Assembly: GCF_015234305.1 (NCBI RefSeq)
Contig: NZ_JADGMI010000001.1
Coordinates: 496,001 to 560,000, forward strand
Direction: 5' to 3'
DNA length: 64,000 bases
From: Superficieibacter sp. 1612_C1
Lineage (GTDB): Bacteria > Pseudomonadota > Gammaproteobacteria > Enterobacterales > Enterobacteriaceae
A program made the translations under genes and the position numbers. Shown piece by piece: positions 39,433 to 49,113 of the stretch. Within the stretch, counting starts at the first letter, position 1. Every line of letters starts with the position of its first letter. The notes beneath the pieces were generated by a model that was not told where the DNA came from, did not search any database, and saw only the letters and a list, made by a program, of their open reading frames with translations.

Positions 39433-41451
39433 ATGAGTAAACCGTTCAAACTGAATTCCGCATTCCGTCCATCTGGCGATCAGCCGGAGGCGATTCGTCG
39501 TCTGAAAGAAGGTCTTGAAGATGGCCTGGCCCATCAGACGCTTCTTGGCGTAACGGGGTCAGGGAAGACGTTTACCGTTGCCAATGTTATCGCCGATCTT
39601 CAGCGTCCGACCATGGTGCTGGCACCGAATAAAACCCTGGCAGCGCAGCTGTATGGTGAAATGAAGGAGTTCTTTCCGGACAACGCCGTGGAGTATTTCG
39701 TCTCCTACTACGACTATTACCAGCCGGAAGCCTACGTTCCCAGTTCCGATACGTTTATTGAGAAGGACGCGTCGGTCAACGAACATATTGAGCAGATGCG
39801 TCTGTCGGCGACTAAAGCGCTGCTGGAGCGTCGTGACGTCGTGGTGGTGGCTTCCGTGTCGGCGATTTACGGCCTTGGCGACCCGGACCTGTATCTGAAA
39901 ATGATGCTGCACCTGACCATCGGCATGATTATTAACCAGCGCGATATTCTGCGTCGTCTGGCGGAATTGCAGTACGCCCGTAACGACCAGGCCTTCCAGC
40001 GCGGGACGTTCCGCGTGCGTGGTGAGGTGATTGACATCTTCCCGGCGGAGTCGGATGACGTGGCGCTGCGCGTCGAACTGTTTGACGAAGAGGTGGAACG
40101 CCTGTCGCTGTTTGATCCACTCACCGGGCATATTGAATCGACGATCCAGCGTTTTACCGTCTATCCCAAAACGCACTACGTGACGCCACGCGAGCGTATT
40201 GTGCAGGCGATGGAAGATATCAAAGTTGAACTGGCCGACCGGCGCAAAACGCTGATGGCGAATAATAAATTGTTAGAAGAGCAACGAATCACCCAGCGCA
40301 CGCAGTTCGATCTCGAAATGATGAACGAACTGGGCTACTGCTCAGGTATTGAAAACTACTCGCGCTATCTCTCTGGCCGTGGGCCGGGCGAAGCGCCGCC
40401 AACGCTGTTTGACTATCTGCCCGCGGACGGCCTGCTGGTGGTGGACGAATCACACGTTACCATCCCGCAAATTGGCGGGATGTATCGCGGTGACCGGGCG
40501 CGTAAAGAGACGCTGGTCGAGTACGGGTTCCGCCTGCCGTCCGCGCTGGATAACCGCCCGATGAAGTTTGAAGAGTTTGAGGCGCTGGCCCCGCAAACCA
40601 TTTATGTTTCAGCGACGCCGGGCAAGTATGAGCTGGAAAAATCCGGCGATGAAATTGTCGATCAGGTGGTGCGTCCTACCGGCCTGCTGGACCCGATTAT
40701 TGAAGTGCGTCCGGTGGCGACGCAGGTCGATGATTTGCTCTCAGAAATTCGCAAGCGCGTGGTGATTAACGAGCGCGTGCTGGTCACCACCCTGACCAAA
40801 CGAATGGCCGAAGATTTAACCGAATACCTCGACGAGCACGGCGAGCGGGTTCGTTATTTGCACTCAGACATCGACACCGTTGAGCGTATGGAGATTATCC
40901 GCGATCTGCGCCTCGGCAAGTTCGATGTGCTGGTCGGGATCAACCTGCTGCGAGAAGGGCTGGATATGCCTGAGGTGTCGCTGGTCGCCATTCTGGATGC
41001 TGACAAAGAAGGCTTCCTGCGCTCTGAGCGCTCGCTGATCCAGACTATCGGGCGTGCGGCGCGTAACATCAACGGTAAAGCGATCCTCTACGGCGATAAA
41101 ATCACGCCGTCAATGGAGAGGGCCATCGGCGAAACCGAGCGTCGTCGCGAGAAGCAGCAGCAGTACAACGAAGAGCACGGCATCGTGCCGCAGGGCCTGA
41201 ACAAGAAAGTGGTCGATATTCTTGCGCTGGGTGAAAACATCGCGAAGACCAAAGCCAAAGGCCGTGGTAAAGCGCGTCATCCGGTGGAAGAGGATGCAGC
41301 ACTGCCGCTGACGCCGAAGGCATTGCAGCAGAAAATTCACGAACTGGAAGCGAAGATGATGCAGCACGCCCGCGATCTGGAGTTCGAGGAAGCGGCGCAG
41401 GTCCGCGACCAGCTGCACCAGCTGCGCGACCTGTTTATTGCCGCCTCGTAG
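39433..41451 (+). CDS. uvrB: Excinuclease ABC subunit B
   Basis: 672 residues (E. coli 673). Damage-verifying helicase of nucleotide excision repair that is loaded by UvrA and recruits UvrC. Walker A GVTGSGKT (39-46), the beta-hairpin region [13 protein letters not shown] (about 92-104) that clamps the damaged strand, Walker B-type VVDESHVT, helicase motif V-VI in [14 protein letters not shown] and QTIGRAARN, and a C-terminal UVR domain (about 630-665). SOS-regulated through the upstream LexA box. Confidence 0.98.
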   Translation: MSKPFKLNSAFRPSGDQPEAIRRLKEGLEDGLAHQTLLGVTGSGKTFTVANVIADLQRPTMVLAPNKTLAAQLYGEMKEFFPDNAVEYFVSYYDYYQPEAYVPSSDTFIEKDASVNEHIEQMRLSATKALLERRDVVVVASVSAIYGLGDPDLYLKMMLHLTIGMIINQRDILRRLAELQYARNDQAFQRGTFRVRGEVIDIFPAESDDVALRVELFDEEVERLSLFDPLTGHIESTIQRFTVYPKTHYVTPRERIVQAMEDIKVELADRRKTLMANNKLLEEQRITQRTQFDLEMMNELGYCSGIENYSRYLSGRGPGEAPPTLFDYLPADGLLVVDESHVTIPQIGGMYRGDRARKETLVEYGFRLPSALDNRPMKFEEFEALAPQTIYVSATPGKYELEKSGDEIVDQVVRPTGLLDPIIEVRPVATQVDDLLSEIRKRVVINERVLVTTLTKRMAEDLTEYLDEHGERVRYLHSDIDTVERMEIIRDLRLGKFDVLVGINLLREGLDMPEVSLVAILDADKEGFLRSERSLIQTIGRAARNINGKAILYGDKITPSMERAIGETERRREKQQQYNEEHGIVPQGLNKKVVDILALGENIAKTKAKGRGKARHPVEEDAALPLTPKALQQKIHELEAKMMQHARDLEFEEAAQVRDQLHQLRDLFIAAS

Positions 41452-41632
41452 CCTCGTAGGCCGGATAAGGCGAAGCCGCCATCCGGCATCACAACGCTGC
41501 TGTAGCCGCTGTGGGTTTCCTGCCCGGTGGCGCTGCGCTTACCGGGCCTGGAATATCTCGTAGCCCGGCTGCGCGCTCTTTGCGGGTATGTACACCTCGT
41601 AGGCCGGATAAGGCGAAGCCGCCATCCGGCAT
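41452..41632. repeat. REP/BIME cluster after uvrB
   Basis: Two identical 38-nt copies starting CCTCGTAGGCCGGATAAGG (41452-41489 and 41595-41632) flank an inverted REP-like unit (CCCGGTGGCGCTGCGCTTACCGGGCC, about 41523-41548). The first copy begins at the base after the uvrB stop. Typical enteric BIME in a convergent 3' region. Confidence 0.85.
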
Positions 41633-41656
41633 TATGCGGCACCGGGGCTAAACGTA

Positions 41657-42733
41657 TTACCCGCGTAACGGCCTGAATTTCACCCAGGCCCGCGCGCCCG
41701 TCTGCGACTGGCGATTGTGCAAAAAAAACTGCGCGTCGTGCAGCTGGGCGATGCGCGTGACGATGCTTAACCCGAGGCCAATACCGCCGTAGCGGCTGTC
41801 CATACGCACAAACGCCTTGCTCAGCTCGCCGCCTTTCGACTCGTCAATCCCTGGCCCTTCATCTTCAACCACCAGCATGGGCTCGTTTCCGGGCTCAATA
41901 TGAACGACGATCACGGAACCTACAGGGCTGTAACGATAGGCATTTTCCACCAGATTTCTGAGCAGCACGCGTAACAGCGTGGCGTCGCCCAACACGGCGA
42001 CCTGGCTTTCCACCGGCAATGTCAGATATTGCTGACGCTGCGACAGCATGGTTTCAAGCTCACCCTGAAGCGGCAGAACCACATCGTGATAGAGATTAAC
42101 CTGCTGATAGCTGCCAGCGGAAAAGGATTGACCCACACGCGCCAGTTGCAGAAGCTGGGCAATGCTGGTGGTCATCTGATCGAGGCGTTGCAGCAGCGGC
42201 TCGACATTCGCGTTTCCGGCCCGACCAATCAGCTCAAGGTGTAAACGCAGACCGGCCAGCGGCGTGCGCAACTCGTGGGCGACATCGGCGGTAAACAGCC
42301 GCTCGCGCTCGAGCGTCACGGTGAGTCGTGAAACCAGTTGATTGATGGCGGAGGTTACCGCCTCCACTTCGCTGACCGTCGCGTTAATGGCGATGGGCTG
42401 AAGGTTATCGGGCGTGCGTTCGCTTAACTCGCGTTGCAGCTCTGCCAGCGGACGGGTGATCTTTTTCACCGCGTGAAAGCAGATAACCAGTGCCAGGCCG
42501 ATAATCAGCAGACTGGGCACCAGCAGGCTGGCGATAGCTTCGCGTACTTCATGCGCAATGTGTTTACTGTTGTCATGATTCTGGACTGCGCTTTGTACCA
42601 GCAGTTGAATCTGCTCCTGGCTTTCATGCCAGAGCCAGAAAACGCTATAAACCTGGCACACCACCAGAATTGCACCGATGGTCAGCAGCAGCTGGCTGCG
42701 CATCGTCGTCTTTCGTCTGCGAAAGCGCGCCAT
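41657..42733 (-). CDS. pmrB: Sensor histidine kinase PmrB (BasS)
   Basis: 358 residues; E. coli BasS has 363. Two transmembrane helices (about 14-36 and 68-90) enclose a short periplasmic loop that keeps two ExxE motifs (ESQE, 37-40; EVRE, 62-65), which sense Fe(III) in Salmonella PmrB. HAMP domain follows, then DHp with His153 in FTADVAHELRTPLAG and the ATPase boxes (NLVENAYRYSP, EDEGPGID, GGIGLGLSIV). Partner of PmrA; its ATG overlaps the pmrA stop. More diverged from E. coli than most neighbours in its sensor half. Confidence 0.92.
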   Translation of the reverse strand: MARFRRRKTTMRSQLLLTIGAILVVCQVYSVFWLWHESQEQIQLLVQSAVQNHDNSKHIAHEVREAIASLLVPSLLIIGLALVICFHAVKKITRPLAELQRELSERTPDNLQPIAINATVSEVEAVTSAINQLVSRLTVTLERERLFTADVAHELRTPLAGLRLHLELIGRAGNANVEPLLQRLDQMTTSIAQLLQLARVGQSFSAGSYQQVNLYHDVVLPLQGELETMLSQRQQYLTLPVESQVAVLGDATLLRVLLRNLVENAYRYSPVGSVIVVHIEPGNEPMLVVEDEGPGIDESKGGELSKAFVRMDSRYGGIGLGLSIVTRIAQLHDAQFFLHNRQSQTGARAWVKFRPLRG

Positions 42734-43398
42734 TATTTATCCCGATCCGGCATCATATAGCCGAAGCCGCGCACCGTGCGAATACGCGTTTTGCCGATCT
42801 TTTCGCGTAAATTATGGATATGCACCTCCAGCGTATTGGTCGAGGGTTCGTTTTCCCAGCTATAAATATCGTTATAGAGAATTTCACGATGCACCGGGCT
42901 ACCCGCTTTTAGCATCAGTCTTGAGAGGAGCGCGTACTCTTTCGGCGTGAGCTCCAGCAAATGTCCTTCCAGCCAGACCTGACGGCGCGTGACGTTGAGC
43001 GTCAGATCGTCGATCGTCAGTTCGCTGTCGCCCTGATTATAATGGCGGCGCAGCAGCGCGCGGATGCGTGCATTCAGTTCATCCAGCGCGAAAGGTTTGA
43101 TCAAATAGTCATCCGCGCCGGTATCCAGCCCGGCGATGCGATCGCCGACGGTATCGCGCGCGGTGAGGATCAGCACCGGCTGGGTGAATTTATCGCGTCG
43201 CAGATGGGCCAGCAGATGCAACCCATCCTCATCGGGTAAACCGAGATCCAGCACCACCAGACTGTAGTGGGCGCTGGCCAGACAACTCTTCGCATCGCGG
43301 GCGGTCGCCACACCATCGCAGACATATCCCTCGTTTTGCATGGCAAGGATCAATCCCTGTAACAGTAAAGCATCATCCTCAATAACTAATATTTTCAC
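42733..43398 (-). CDS. pmrA: Response regulator PmrA (BasR)
   Basis: 221 residues; E. coli BasR 222. Receiver domain with phosphorylated Asp51 in [12 protein letters not shown] and Lys in [17 protein letters not shown] linker, then an OmpR-type winged helix ([32 protein letters not shown]). It activates genes for lipid A decoration in response to Fe(III), mild acid, or PhoPQ signalling. It begins directly after the eptA stop and overlaps pmrB by one base. The PmrA box upstream of eptA suggests autoregulation of the operon. Confidence 0.94.
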   Translation of the reverse strand: MKILVIEDDALLLQGLILAMQNEGYVCDGVATARDAKSCLASAHYSLVVLDLGLPDEDGLHLLAHLRRDKFTQPVLILTARDTVGDRIAGLDTGADDYLIKPFALDELNARIRALLRRHYNQGDSELTIDDLTLNVTRRQVWLEGHLLELTPKEYALLSRLMLKAGSPVHREILYNDIYSWENEPSTNTLEVHIHNLREKIGKTRIRTVRGFGYMMPDRDK

Positions 43399-45039
43399 TT
43401 AGTTAGCTCCTTTGCACGACAATAAAATATCATCTTTTCCCTGATAGACCTGCGTGGTGACGCCCACCATCCCAAGCATAGTGGAGAAAAGATTATCCTG
43501 TGAGTACTCCTGGGTGTCAGCCCTTTTTTGCAGACACTGCTGGCTTACGTGATAGCGTTTCTGATAATCCTCTGAGATCCACATCAGCATCGGAATATGG
43601 GTTTGCATCTGCGGGGCAATTGACCACGGCAGTCCATGCAAATAGACCCCGTCTTCCCCCAGTGATTCACCGTGATCCGACAGATACACCAGGCTGGTGG
43701 TAAACCTGTCCTGCTTGCTTTGTAGCAGCCTGATTGCTTTATCGACGATATAATCCACATACAAAACGGTATTATCGTAAGTATTGGCCAGTTGCTCCTT
43801 ACTACAGGTCTGTATCTCATTGGTGTCGCAGGTCGGGGTAAATTTACGGAACTGGGGCGGATAGCGGTTGTAGTAGGTTGGGCCGTGGCTGCCTATGGTG
43901 TGCAGAACAATCACGCCATCCCCCTGAAGCGTATCGATGTAATGGCTCAAACCGTCGAATAAAACCTCATCGTAGCATTCGCCATCAATACACTGGCCCG
44001 GCAGTTTCAGACGCGTCATATCCTGCGTCGGCACCCGCTCGCAGGCACCTTTACAACCGCCGTCATTTTCATTCCACAGCACCTTTATTCCGGCACGCTG
44101 AATGACATCCAGCACTCCTTCCTGATGGTGCGCCAGTTGCGCGTCGTAATGCTGGCGCGGCATGTCAGAGAACATGCAGGGGACGGACACGGCGGTTGCG
44201 GTGCCGCAGGAGGTCGTTTGCGGGAAGTAGATAACGTTATCCTGCTTTAAACGCGGATTGGTCTCGCGCTGGTAGCCGCCAAGGGAAAAGTTGGCCGCCC
44301 GCGACGTTTCGCCGACGATGAGGATCGTCAGGTTCTTACGCGGACCCTGCGCCATTCGGGGATCCTGCCGCGCATCTTCGCCAATCCGCACCAGCGGCAA
44401 ATTATCCATTCGGTTATGGATGTACCAGGACCAGCTGGCAACGATACTGTTGGACGGATTAAGCGATTTCACCAGCTCTTTGTTGTTGCGAAACAGAGAG
44501 GCGTAATCTTTATAGAACAGTAGCGCCACCAGCAGGATCGCCAGAACGGAAAGGGTGAGGCTCGCCGCCCGCAGCACTCCGCCCCTGACGAGCGTCGCGG
44601 GATAGAGAATTTTCACCCACCAGGCCAGCGCTGCCATTAATACGCCGGAGAACAGCAGCGATAGCACCAGCCGGGTAGAGAGCAGGGCAAAACTTTCCGC
44701 AGGCGTGGTATCAAGGATGTTATCGATCATTGAGCGATCCATCACGATACCGAAGTTAAGAATAAAATATTGCACCGCCGCGCCGAGCAAAACGAAAAGG
44801 CTGATAACCAGCCGGTGCAGGCGTATAAGCGACGCCAGCGTCAGCAGAATATTGATGCCGGCAAACGCCACGACGGGCATAGAGATAAACACCAGCGCCG
44901 AATGCAGAGAATTCACCGGCAGCAGGTTAAATGCCTGATGCCAGAAGGCGATATTTAAAAAAAGTGCGATATAGAGCGCAAAAAGAACCAGAAACGTCAG
45001 CAGACCGAGGGTCGGTCTGCGCAGATGAAACGCCCGCAT
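43399..45039 (-). CDS. eptA: Lipid A phosphoethanolamine transferase EptA (PmrC)
   Basis: 546 residues; E. coli EptA 547. Five transmembrane helices in the first 180 residues, then a periplasmic sulfatase-like domain. Thr280 in TTSCGTATAVS is the residue that carries the phosphoethanolamine; Glu244 (VGETSR) and SDHGESLGE provide zinc ligands; five or six cysteines (SVPCMF, GGCKGAC, CIDGEC) form disulfides. It transfers phosphoethanolamine from phosphatidylethanolamine to lipid A phosphate, lowering the envelope charge and polymyxin binding. First gene of eptA-pmrA-pmrB. The N-terminal membrane region differs markedly from E. coli, the catalytic domain much less. Confidence 0.94.
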   Translation of the reverse strand: MRAFHLRRPTLGLLTFLVLFALYIALFLNIAFWHQAFNLLPVNSLHSALVFISMPVVAFAGINILLTLASLIRLHRLVISLFVLLGAAVQYFILNFGIVMDRSMIDNILDTTPAESFALLSTRLVLSLLFSGVLMAALAWWVKILYPATLVRGGVLRAASLTLSVLAILLVALLFYKDYASLFRNNKELVKSLNPSNSIVASWSWYIHNRMDNLPLVRIGEDARQDPRMAQGPRKNLTILIVGETSRAANFSLGGYQRETNPRLKQDNVIYFPQTTSCGTATAVSVPCMFSDMPRQHYDAQLAHHQEGVLDVIQRAGIKVLWNENDGGCKGACERVPTQDMTRLKLPGQCIDGECYDEVLFDGLSHYIDTLQGDGVIVLHTIGSHGPTYYNRYPPQFRKFTPTCDTNEIQTCSKEQLANTYDNTVLYVDYIVDKAIRLLQSKQDRFTTSLVYLSDHGESLGEDGVYLHGLPWSIAPQMQTHIPMLMWISEDYQKRYHVSQQCLQKRADTQEYSQDNLFSTMLGMVGVTTQVYQGKDDILLSCKGAN

Positions 45040-45085
45040 AATGTGATCTCGCCAGGAAAGGAAACGGCATCGTGGCAGAGAAGGT

Positions 45086-45101
45086 TTAAGCCAACCTTAA
45101 G
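45086..45101 (-). promoter_or_regulatory. PmrA box upstream of eptA
   Basis: On the minus strand CTTAAGGTTGGCTTAA, the PmrA direct repeat CTTAA-N6-CTTAA, 47 bases before the eptA ATG and inside the 83-base gap after ybhK. It fits PmrA control of its own operon. Confidence 0.85.
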
Positions 45102-45122
45102 AAACAAATAAAGATGAGAAGA

Positions 45123-46031
45123 TTAGCCCAGCGCCTGAACCGCCTGTTCCAGCGCTTTGCGCAGCAAATGGCGATCGTGAAGGTAAGGAATATCGCTGGC
45201 TTCCAGCGGCTGCTGAACCACGATGCGATCGTCTGTTCCACGAATATCGGTATCCGGTCCCACCACCACCGCATCAATAACCCGTTTGCCGATAGCGCGC
45301 TCCATCAGGGCCAGCTTATCCACAACCTGAAGCTCAGCCGCCGGGAGGCTGACTTCACGGCCTAAATTGCCGATGTAGATCATCGGAGCCGGAGCGCGTC
45401 GTAGGGCCTGGGTAATATCAGACAGCAGCAGGATCGGCATCAGGCTGGTGTAAAAACTGCCTGGCCCGATGAGAATAAGATCGGCTTCGGCGATGGCCTG
45501 GACGGCTTCACGGGTGGCCGGAACGTTAGGGGAGAGCAGCAGGTCCGCTGGCGGTTGTTTAAGCTGGTCGATATTCACTTCGCCATAGACTTCATGGCCT
45601 TCGCTATCCACAGCCATCAAATCCACCGGCACTTCCGACATCGGGATCAGTAACGCGTCCACCTTCAACAAGTTGCGAATTAAATTAATGGCCTCCAGAG
45701 GCCGCACGCTCAGGTGATCCAGCGCCTTTAACATCAAATTTCCGAGATTATGCCCGGAAAGCTCACCGTTACCGCCAAAACGGTACTCAAACATTGCGGA
45801 TGCGACGCTGGGTTCAGTAATCAGCTGATTGAGACAGTTGCGCATATCCCCCCAGGCGATGCCGCCCTCCGCACGCCGGATACGTCCGGTCGAGCCGCCG
45901 TTGTCGGTGGTGGTCACAATCCCGGTCAGCCGCGAGCCCAGCGATGAGAGTGAAGACATGACTCGTCCCAGGCCGTGTCCGCCGCCCAGCGCGACGACTC
46001 TGTCCAGATCCGCAAACGTGCGATTACGCAT
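45123..46031 (-). CDS. ybhK: YbhK, gluconeogenesis factor (YvcK/CofD-like family)
   Basis: 302 residues, E. coli length. Rossmann-like fold related to CofD (LPPG:FO transferase): [16 protein letters not shown] for nucleotide-sugar binding and [13 protein letters not shown]. The Bacillus homologue YvcK binds UDP-GlcNAc and is needed for growth on gluconeogenic carbon and for cell-wall homeostasis. In K-12 ybhK follows uvrB directly; here eptA-pmrAB lies between. Divergent from moaA. Confidence 0.93.
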   Translation of the reverse strand: MRNRTFADLDRVVALGGGHGLGRVMSSLSSLGSRLTGIVTTTDNGGSTGRIRRAEGGIAWGDMRNCLNQLITEPSVASAMFEYRFGGNGELSGHNLGNLMLKALDHLSVRPLEAINLIRNLLKVDALLIPMSEVPVDLMAVDSEGHEVYGEVNIDQLKQPPADLLLSPNVPATREAVQAIAEADLILIGPGSFYTSLMPILLLSDITQALRRAPAPMIYIGNLGREVSLPAAELQVVDKLALMERAIGKRVIDAVVVGPDTDIRGTDDRIVVQQPLEASDIPYLHDRHLLRKALEQAVQALG

Positions 46032-46243
46032 AACTTTCCCTTATTTAATCATTCCGCGTAACAGTAGCGTAACTACCCCTAAAAGACGATGGGCTAACGA
46101 CGCTAAAATGACGCATATCAATGCAAAAACCTGATTTACGCGTAGTCTGTAGCGAAATTGCACGATTGTGTCGCTATATACATAATTATATAGCGTTTTG
46201 CGAGTGGCGGAAACGTGTTTGACGCGCTACTATCGGCATAATC

Positions 46244-46343
46244 ACTCTAGCCTCTGCACCTGGGTCTTTCGATACGGTGCTTTGGCCGTGGCATAAGCCA
46301 CCAGGGTACAGGAAGAAATGACTGTGCCTCCCGAACTGGAAAG
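46244..46343 (+). promoter_or_regulatory. Molybdenum cofactor riboswitch (Moco RNA motif)
   Basis: The moaA leader contains the conserved blocks of the Moco RNA: CTCTAGCCTCTGCACCTGGGT, GGTGCTTTGGCCGTG, CCACCAGGG and GGAAGAAATGACTGTGCCTCC, ending in AAGGTGTACATG where the ribosome site overlaps the last stem. In E. coli this aptamer shuts moaABCDE translation when Moco is plentiful. The stem between GGCCGTGGC and GCCACC keeps pairing in spite of sequence changes. Confidence 0.9.
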
Positions 46344-46349
46344 GTGTAC

Positions 46350-47339
46350 ATGGCTTCACAACTTACCGATGCGTTCGCCCGCAGGTTTTACTATCTGCGT
46401 TTGTCGATCACCGATGTGTGCAATTTTCGTTGCACGTACTGTCTGCCCAACGGCTACCGGCCCAGCGGCGTCACCAATAACGGTTTTTTGTCCGTCGATG
46501 AAGTGCGGCGGGTGACTCGCGCCTTCAGCGCGCTCGGCACGGAAAAAGTACGTCTCACCGGCGGCGAACCTACGCTTCGTCGCGACTTTAGCGAGATTAT
46601 CGCCACCGTGCGTGAAAACCCGGCGATCCGCCAGATTGCGGTGACCACCAACGGTTACCGGATGGCGCGCGATGTCGCTAACTGGCGCGACGCGGGGCTG
46701 ACCAATATCAACGTCAGCCTCGATAGCCTCGATGCCCGTCAGTTTCACGCTATCACCGGGCAGGACAAATTTCGTCAGGTGATGGACGGCATTGACGCCG
46801 CATTTGACGCCGGTTTTACGCGCGTTAAGGTCAACACCGTTCTGATGCGCGACGTCAATCATCACCAGCTTGATACCTTCCTCGCGTGGATCAAACCTCG
46901 CCGCATTCAACTGCGTTTTATCGAGCTCATGGAAACGGGTGAGGGCAGCGAGCTATTCCGTAAACATCATATCTCCGGCATGGTGCTGCGCGACGAACTG
47001 CTCAGACGCGGCTGGATCCACCAGCTTCGCCAGCGCAGCGACGGTCCGGCACAGGTGTTTTGCCATCCCGACTATGAAGGCGAAATCGGCCTTATCATGC
47101 CGTATGAAAAAGATTTCTGCGCCAGCTGCAACCGCCTGCGTATCTCCTCTACCGGCAAACTGCATCTGTGTCTGTTTGGCGAGGGCGGCGTCGATTTGCG
47201 TGATTTGCTGGCGGACGACCAGCAGCAGGCGGCGCTGGAATCGCGTATTGCCGCCGCGCTGACCCACAAAAAGCAGACCCATTTCCTGCATCAGGGAAAT
47301 ACGGGCATTACTCAGAACCTTTCTTATATTGGCGGATAA
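46350..47339 (+). CDS. moaA: GTP 3',8-cyclase
   Basis: 329 residues from [13 protein letters not shown], the E. coli start; AAAGG lies seven bases upstream and the ATG at 46344 region would disrupt the riboswitch end. Radical SAM enzyme converting GTP to 3',8-cyclo-GTP, first step of molybdopterin synthesis. N-terminal cluster CNFRCTYC, C-terminal cluster [18 protein letters not shown], and the essential terminal Gly-Gly. First gene of moaABCDE. Confidence 0.97.
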   Translation: MASQLTDAFARRFYYLRLSITDVCNFRCTYCLPNGYRPSGVTNNGFLSVDEVRRVTRAFSALGTEKVRLTGGEPTLRRDFSEIIATVRENPAIRQIAVTTNGYRMARDVANWRDAGLTNINVSLDSLDARQFHAITGQDKFRQVMDGIDAAFDAGFTRVKVNTVLMRDVNHHQLDTFLAWIKPRRIQLRFIELMETGEGSELFRKHHISGMVLRDELLRRGWIHQLRQRSDGPAQVFCHPDYEGEIGLIMPYEKDFCASCNRLRISSTGKLHLCLFGEGGVDLRDLLADDQQQAALESRIAAALTHKKQTHFLHQGNTGITQNLSYIGG

Positions 47340-47359
47340 CCGCCTGCAAGGAGATCTCT

Positions 47360-47872
47360 ATGAGTCAGGTAAGCGCTGAATTTATCCCGACGCGAATCGC
47401 TGTTCTTACCGTTTCCAGCCGCCGTGGCGAAGAGGACGATACCTCCGGCCATTATCTGCGCGACGCTGCGCACGAGGCGGGGCATCAGGTGGTGGATAAA
47501 GCCATCGTTAACGAAAATCGCTACGCCATCCGCGCTCAGGTATCCGCCTGGATTGCGCGTGAAGACGTTCAGGTGGTGCTGATCAATGGCGGCACTGGCT
47601 TTACCTCGGGCGATCAGGCACCGGAAGCGCTGCTGCCGCTGTTTGACCGTGAAATTGAAGGCTTCGGCGAAGTATTCCGTATGCTCTCCTTTGAGGAGAT
47701 CGGCACGGCGACGCTGCAATCGCGCGCGGTGGCGGGCATCGCCAACAACACGCTGATTTTTGCCATGCCCGGCTCCACCAAAGCCTGCCGCACGGCGTGG
47801 GAGAATATCATTGCGCCGCAGCTCGATGCCCGTACCCGTCCCTGTAATTTCCATCCTCATCTGAAGAAATAA
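47360..47872 (+). CDS. moaB: Molybdopterin biosynthesis protein MoaB
   Basis: 170 residues, E. coli length. MoCF/MogA-type fold with the nucleotide motif [18 protein letters not shown] and [12 protein letters not shown]. Related to molybdopterin adenylyltransferase MogA, but the E. coli protein is dispensable for Moco synthesis. AAGGAG sits seven bases before the ATG. moaC follows two bases after its stop. Confidence 0.96.
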   Translation: MSQVSAEFIPTRIAVLTVSSRRGEEDDTSGHYLRDAAHEAGHQVVDKAIVNENRYAIRAQVSAWIAREDVQVVLINGGTGFTSGDQAPEALLPLFDREIEGFGEVFRMLSFEEIGTATLQSRAVAGIANNTLIFAMPGSTKACRTAWENIIAPQLDARTRPCNFHPHLKK

Positions 47873-47874
47873 TC

Positions 47875-48360
47875 ATGTCACAACTGACCCATATCAACGC
47901 CGCCGGTGAAGCGCATATGGTGGACGTCTCCGCCAAAGCGGAGACGGTGCGCGAAGCGCGCGCGGAAGCCTTTGTTACCATGCTGCCGGAAACGCTGGCG
48001 ATGATCGTCGAAGGCAGTCACCATAAAGGTGACGTATTTGCCACGGCCCGTATCGCCGGCATTCAGGCGGCGAAGCGCACCTGGGAGCTGATCCCGCTGT
48101 GTCATCCGCTGCTGCTCAGCAAAGTGGAGGTTCAGCTTCACGCCGAGCCGGAACATAACCGCGTGCGTATTGAAACCCTCTGCCGTCTGACCGGGAAAAC
48201 CGGCGTCGAGATGGAAGCGCTGACCGCCGCGTCGGTAGCGGCGCTGACGATCTACGATATGTGCAAAGCGGTGCAGAAAGATATGGTCATTGGCCCGGTG
48301 CGTTTGCTGGCGAAAAGCGGCGGCAAATCGGGCGATTTTACGGTGAAAGCACATGATTAA
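47875..48360 (+). CDS. moaC: Cyclic pyranopterin monophosphate synthase
   Basis: 161 residues, E. coli length. It rearranges 3',8-cyclo-GTP to cyclic pyranopterin monophosphate. Conserved residues seen: [50 protein letters not shown] and the lysine-rich end [12 protein letters not shown]. It overlaps moaD by eight bases. Confidence 0.97.
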   Translation: MSQLTHINAAGEAHMVDVSAKAETVREARAEAFVTMLPETLAMIVEGSHHKGDVFATARIAGIQAAKRTWELIPLCHPLLLSKVEVQLHAEPEHNRVRIETLCRLTGKTGVEMEALTAASVAALTIYDMCKAVQKDMVIGPVRLLAKSGGKSGDFTVKAHD

Positions 48361-48598
48361 CGTTCTCTTTTTCGCTCAGGTGCGCGAACTGGTCGGCACC
48401 GATCGTCTGTCCCTGGAAGCAACGTTCGCCAACGTGGAAGCGTTGCGCCAGCACCTTGCCACACAGGGCGACCGCTGGGCGCTGGCGCTGGAAGAGGGCA
48501 AGCTGCTGGCTGCCGTCAATCAGACGCTGGTCGCCTTCGACCATGCCATCGTTGACGGCGATGAAGTGGCGTTCTTTCCACCCGTCACCGGAGGCTGA
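48353..48598 (+). CDS. moaD: Molybdopterin synthase sulfur carrier subunit
   Basis: 81 residues ending in the Gly-Gly (PPVTGG) that is adenylated by MoeB and carries thiocarboxylate sulfur. Ubiquitin-like fold. The ATG lies inside the end of moaC and moaE begins one base after its stop, so the pair is translated together. Confidence 0.97.
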   Translation: MINVLFFAQVRELVGTDRLSLEATFANVEALRQHLATQGDRWALALEEGKLLAAVNQTLVAFDHAIVDGDEVAFFPPVTGG

Positions 48599-48599
48599 G

Positions 48600-49052
48600 A
48601 TGGCTGAGACCCGTATTTGTGTCGGCCACGCGCCGTTTCGCGTTGGCGATGAGTATCCGTGGCTGGCAGAGCGTGATGAAGACGGTGCGGTTGTCACCTT
48701 TACCGGCAAAGTGCGCAATCATAACCTCGGCGACAGCGTAAAAGCGCTGACGCTTGAGCACTACCCCGGCATGACGGAAAAAGCGCTGGCGGAAATCGTG
48801 GCTGAGGCCCGCGCCCGCTGGCCATTAGGCCGCATCACCGTGATTCACCGGATTGGCGAACTGTGGCCGGGCGAGGAGATTGTCTTCGTCGGCGTCACCA
48901 GTGCCCATCGTAGCAGCGCCTTTGAAGCCGGGGAGTTTATTATGGACTACCTGAAAACCCGCGCGCCGTTCTGGAAGCGCGAAGCGACGCCCGAAGGAGA
49001 ACGCTGGGTCGAGGCGCGCGATAGCGACAAGCAGGCGGCGCAGCGCTGGTGA
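48600..49052 (+). CDS. moaE: Molybdopterin synthase catalytic subunit
   Basis: 150 residues from MAETRICVGHAPFRVGDEY, with GGAGG upstream inside moaD. Together with thiocarboxylated MoaD it inserts the dithiolene sulfurs into cyclic pyranopterin monophosphate. Catalytic lysines and the HRIGEL, SAHRSSAFEAGEFIMDYLK and PFWKRE blocks are visible. Last gene of moaABCDE. Confidence 0.97.
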   Translation: MAETRICVGHAPFRVGDEYPWLAERDEDGAVVTFTGKVRNHNLGDSVKALTLEHYPGMTEKALAEIVAEARARWPLGRITVIHRIGELWPGEEIVFVGVTSAHRSSAFEAGEFIMDYLKTRAPFWKREATPEGERWVEARDSDKQAAQRW

Positions 49053-49113
49053 TGCGCCTTTTTCGTAAGATGTAGTAGGCTTACAAGAGTATTCATCTTA
49101 TAAGGAGTTTCTC

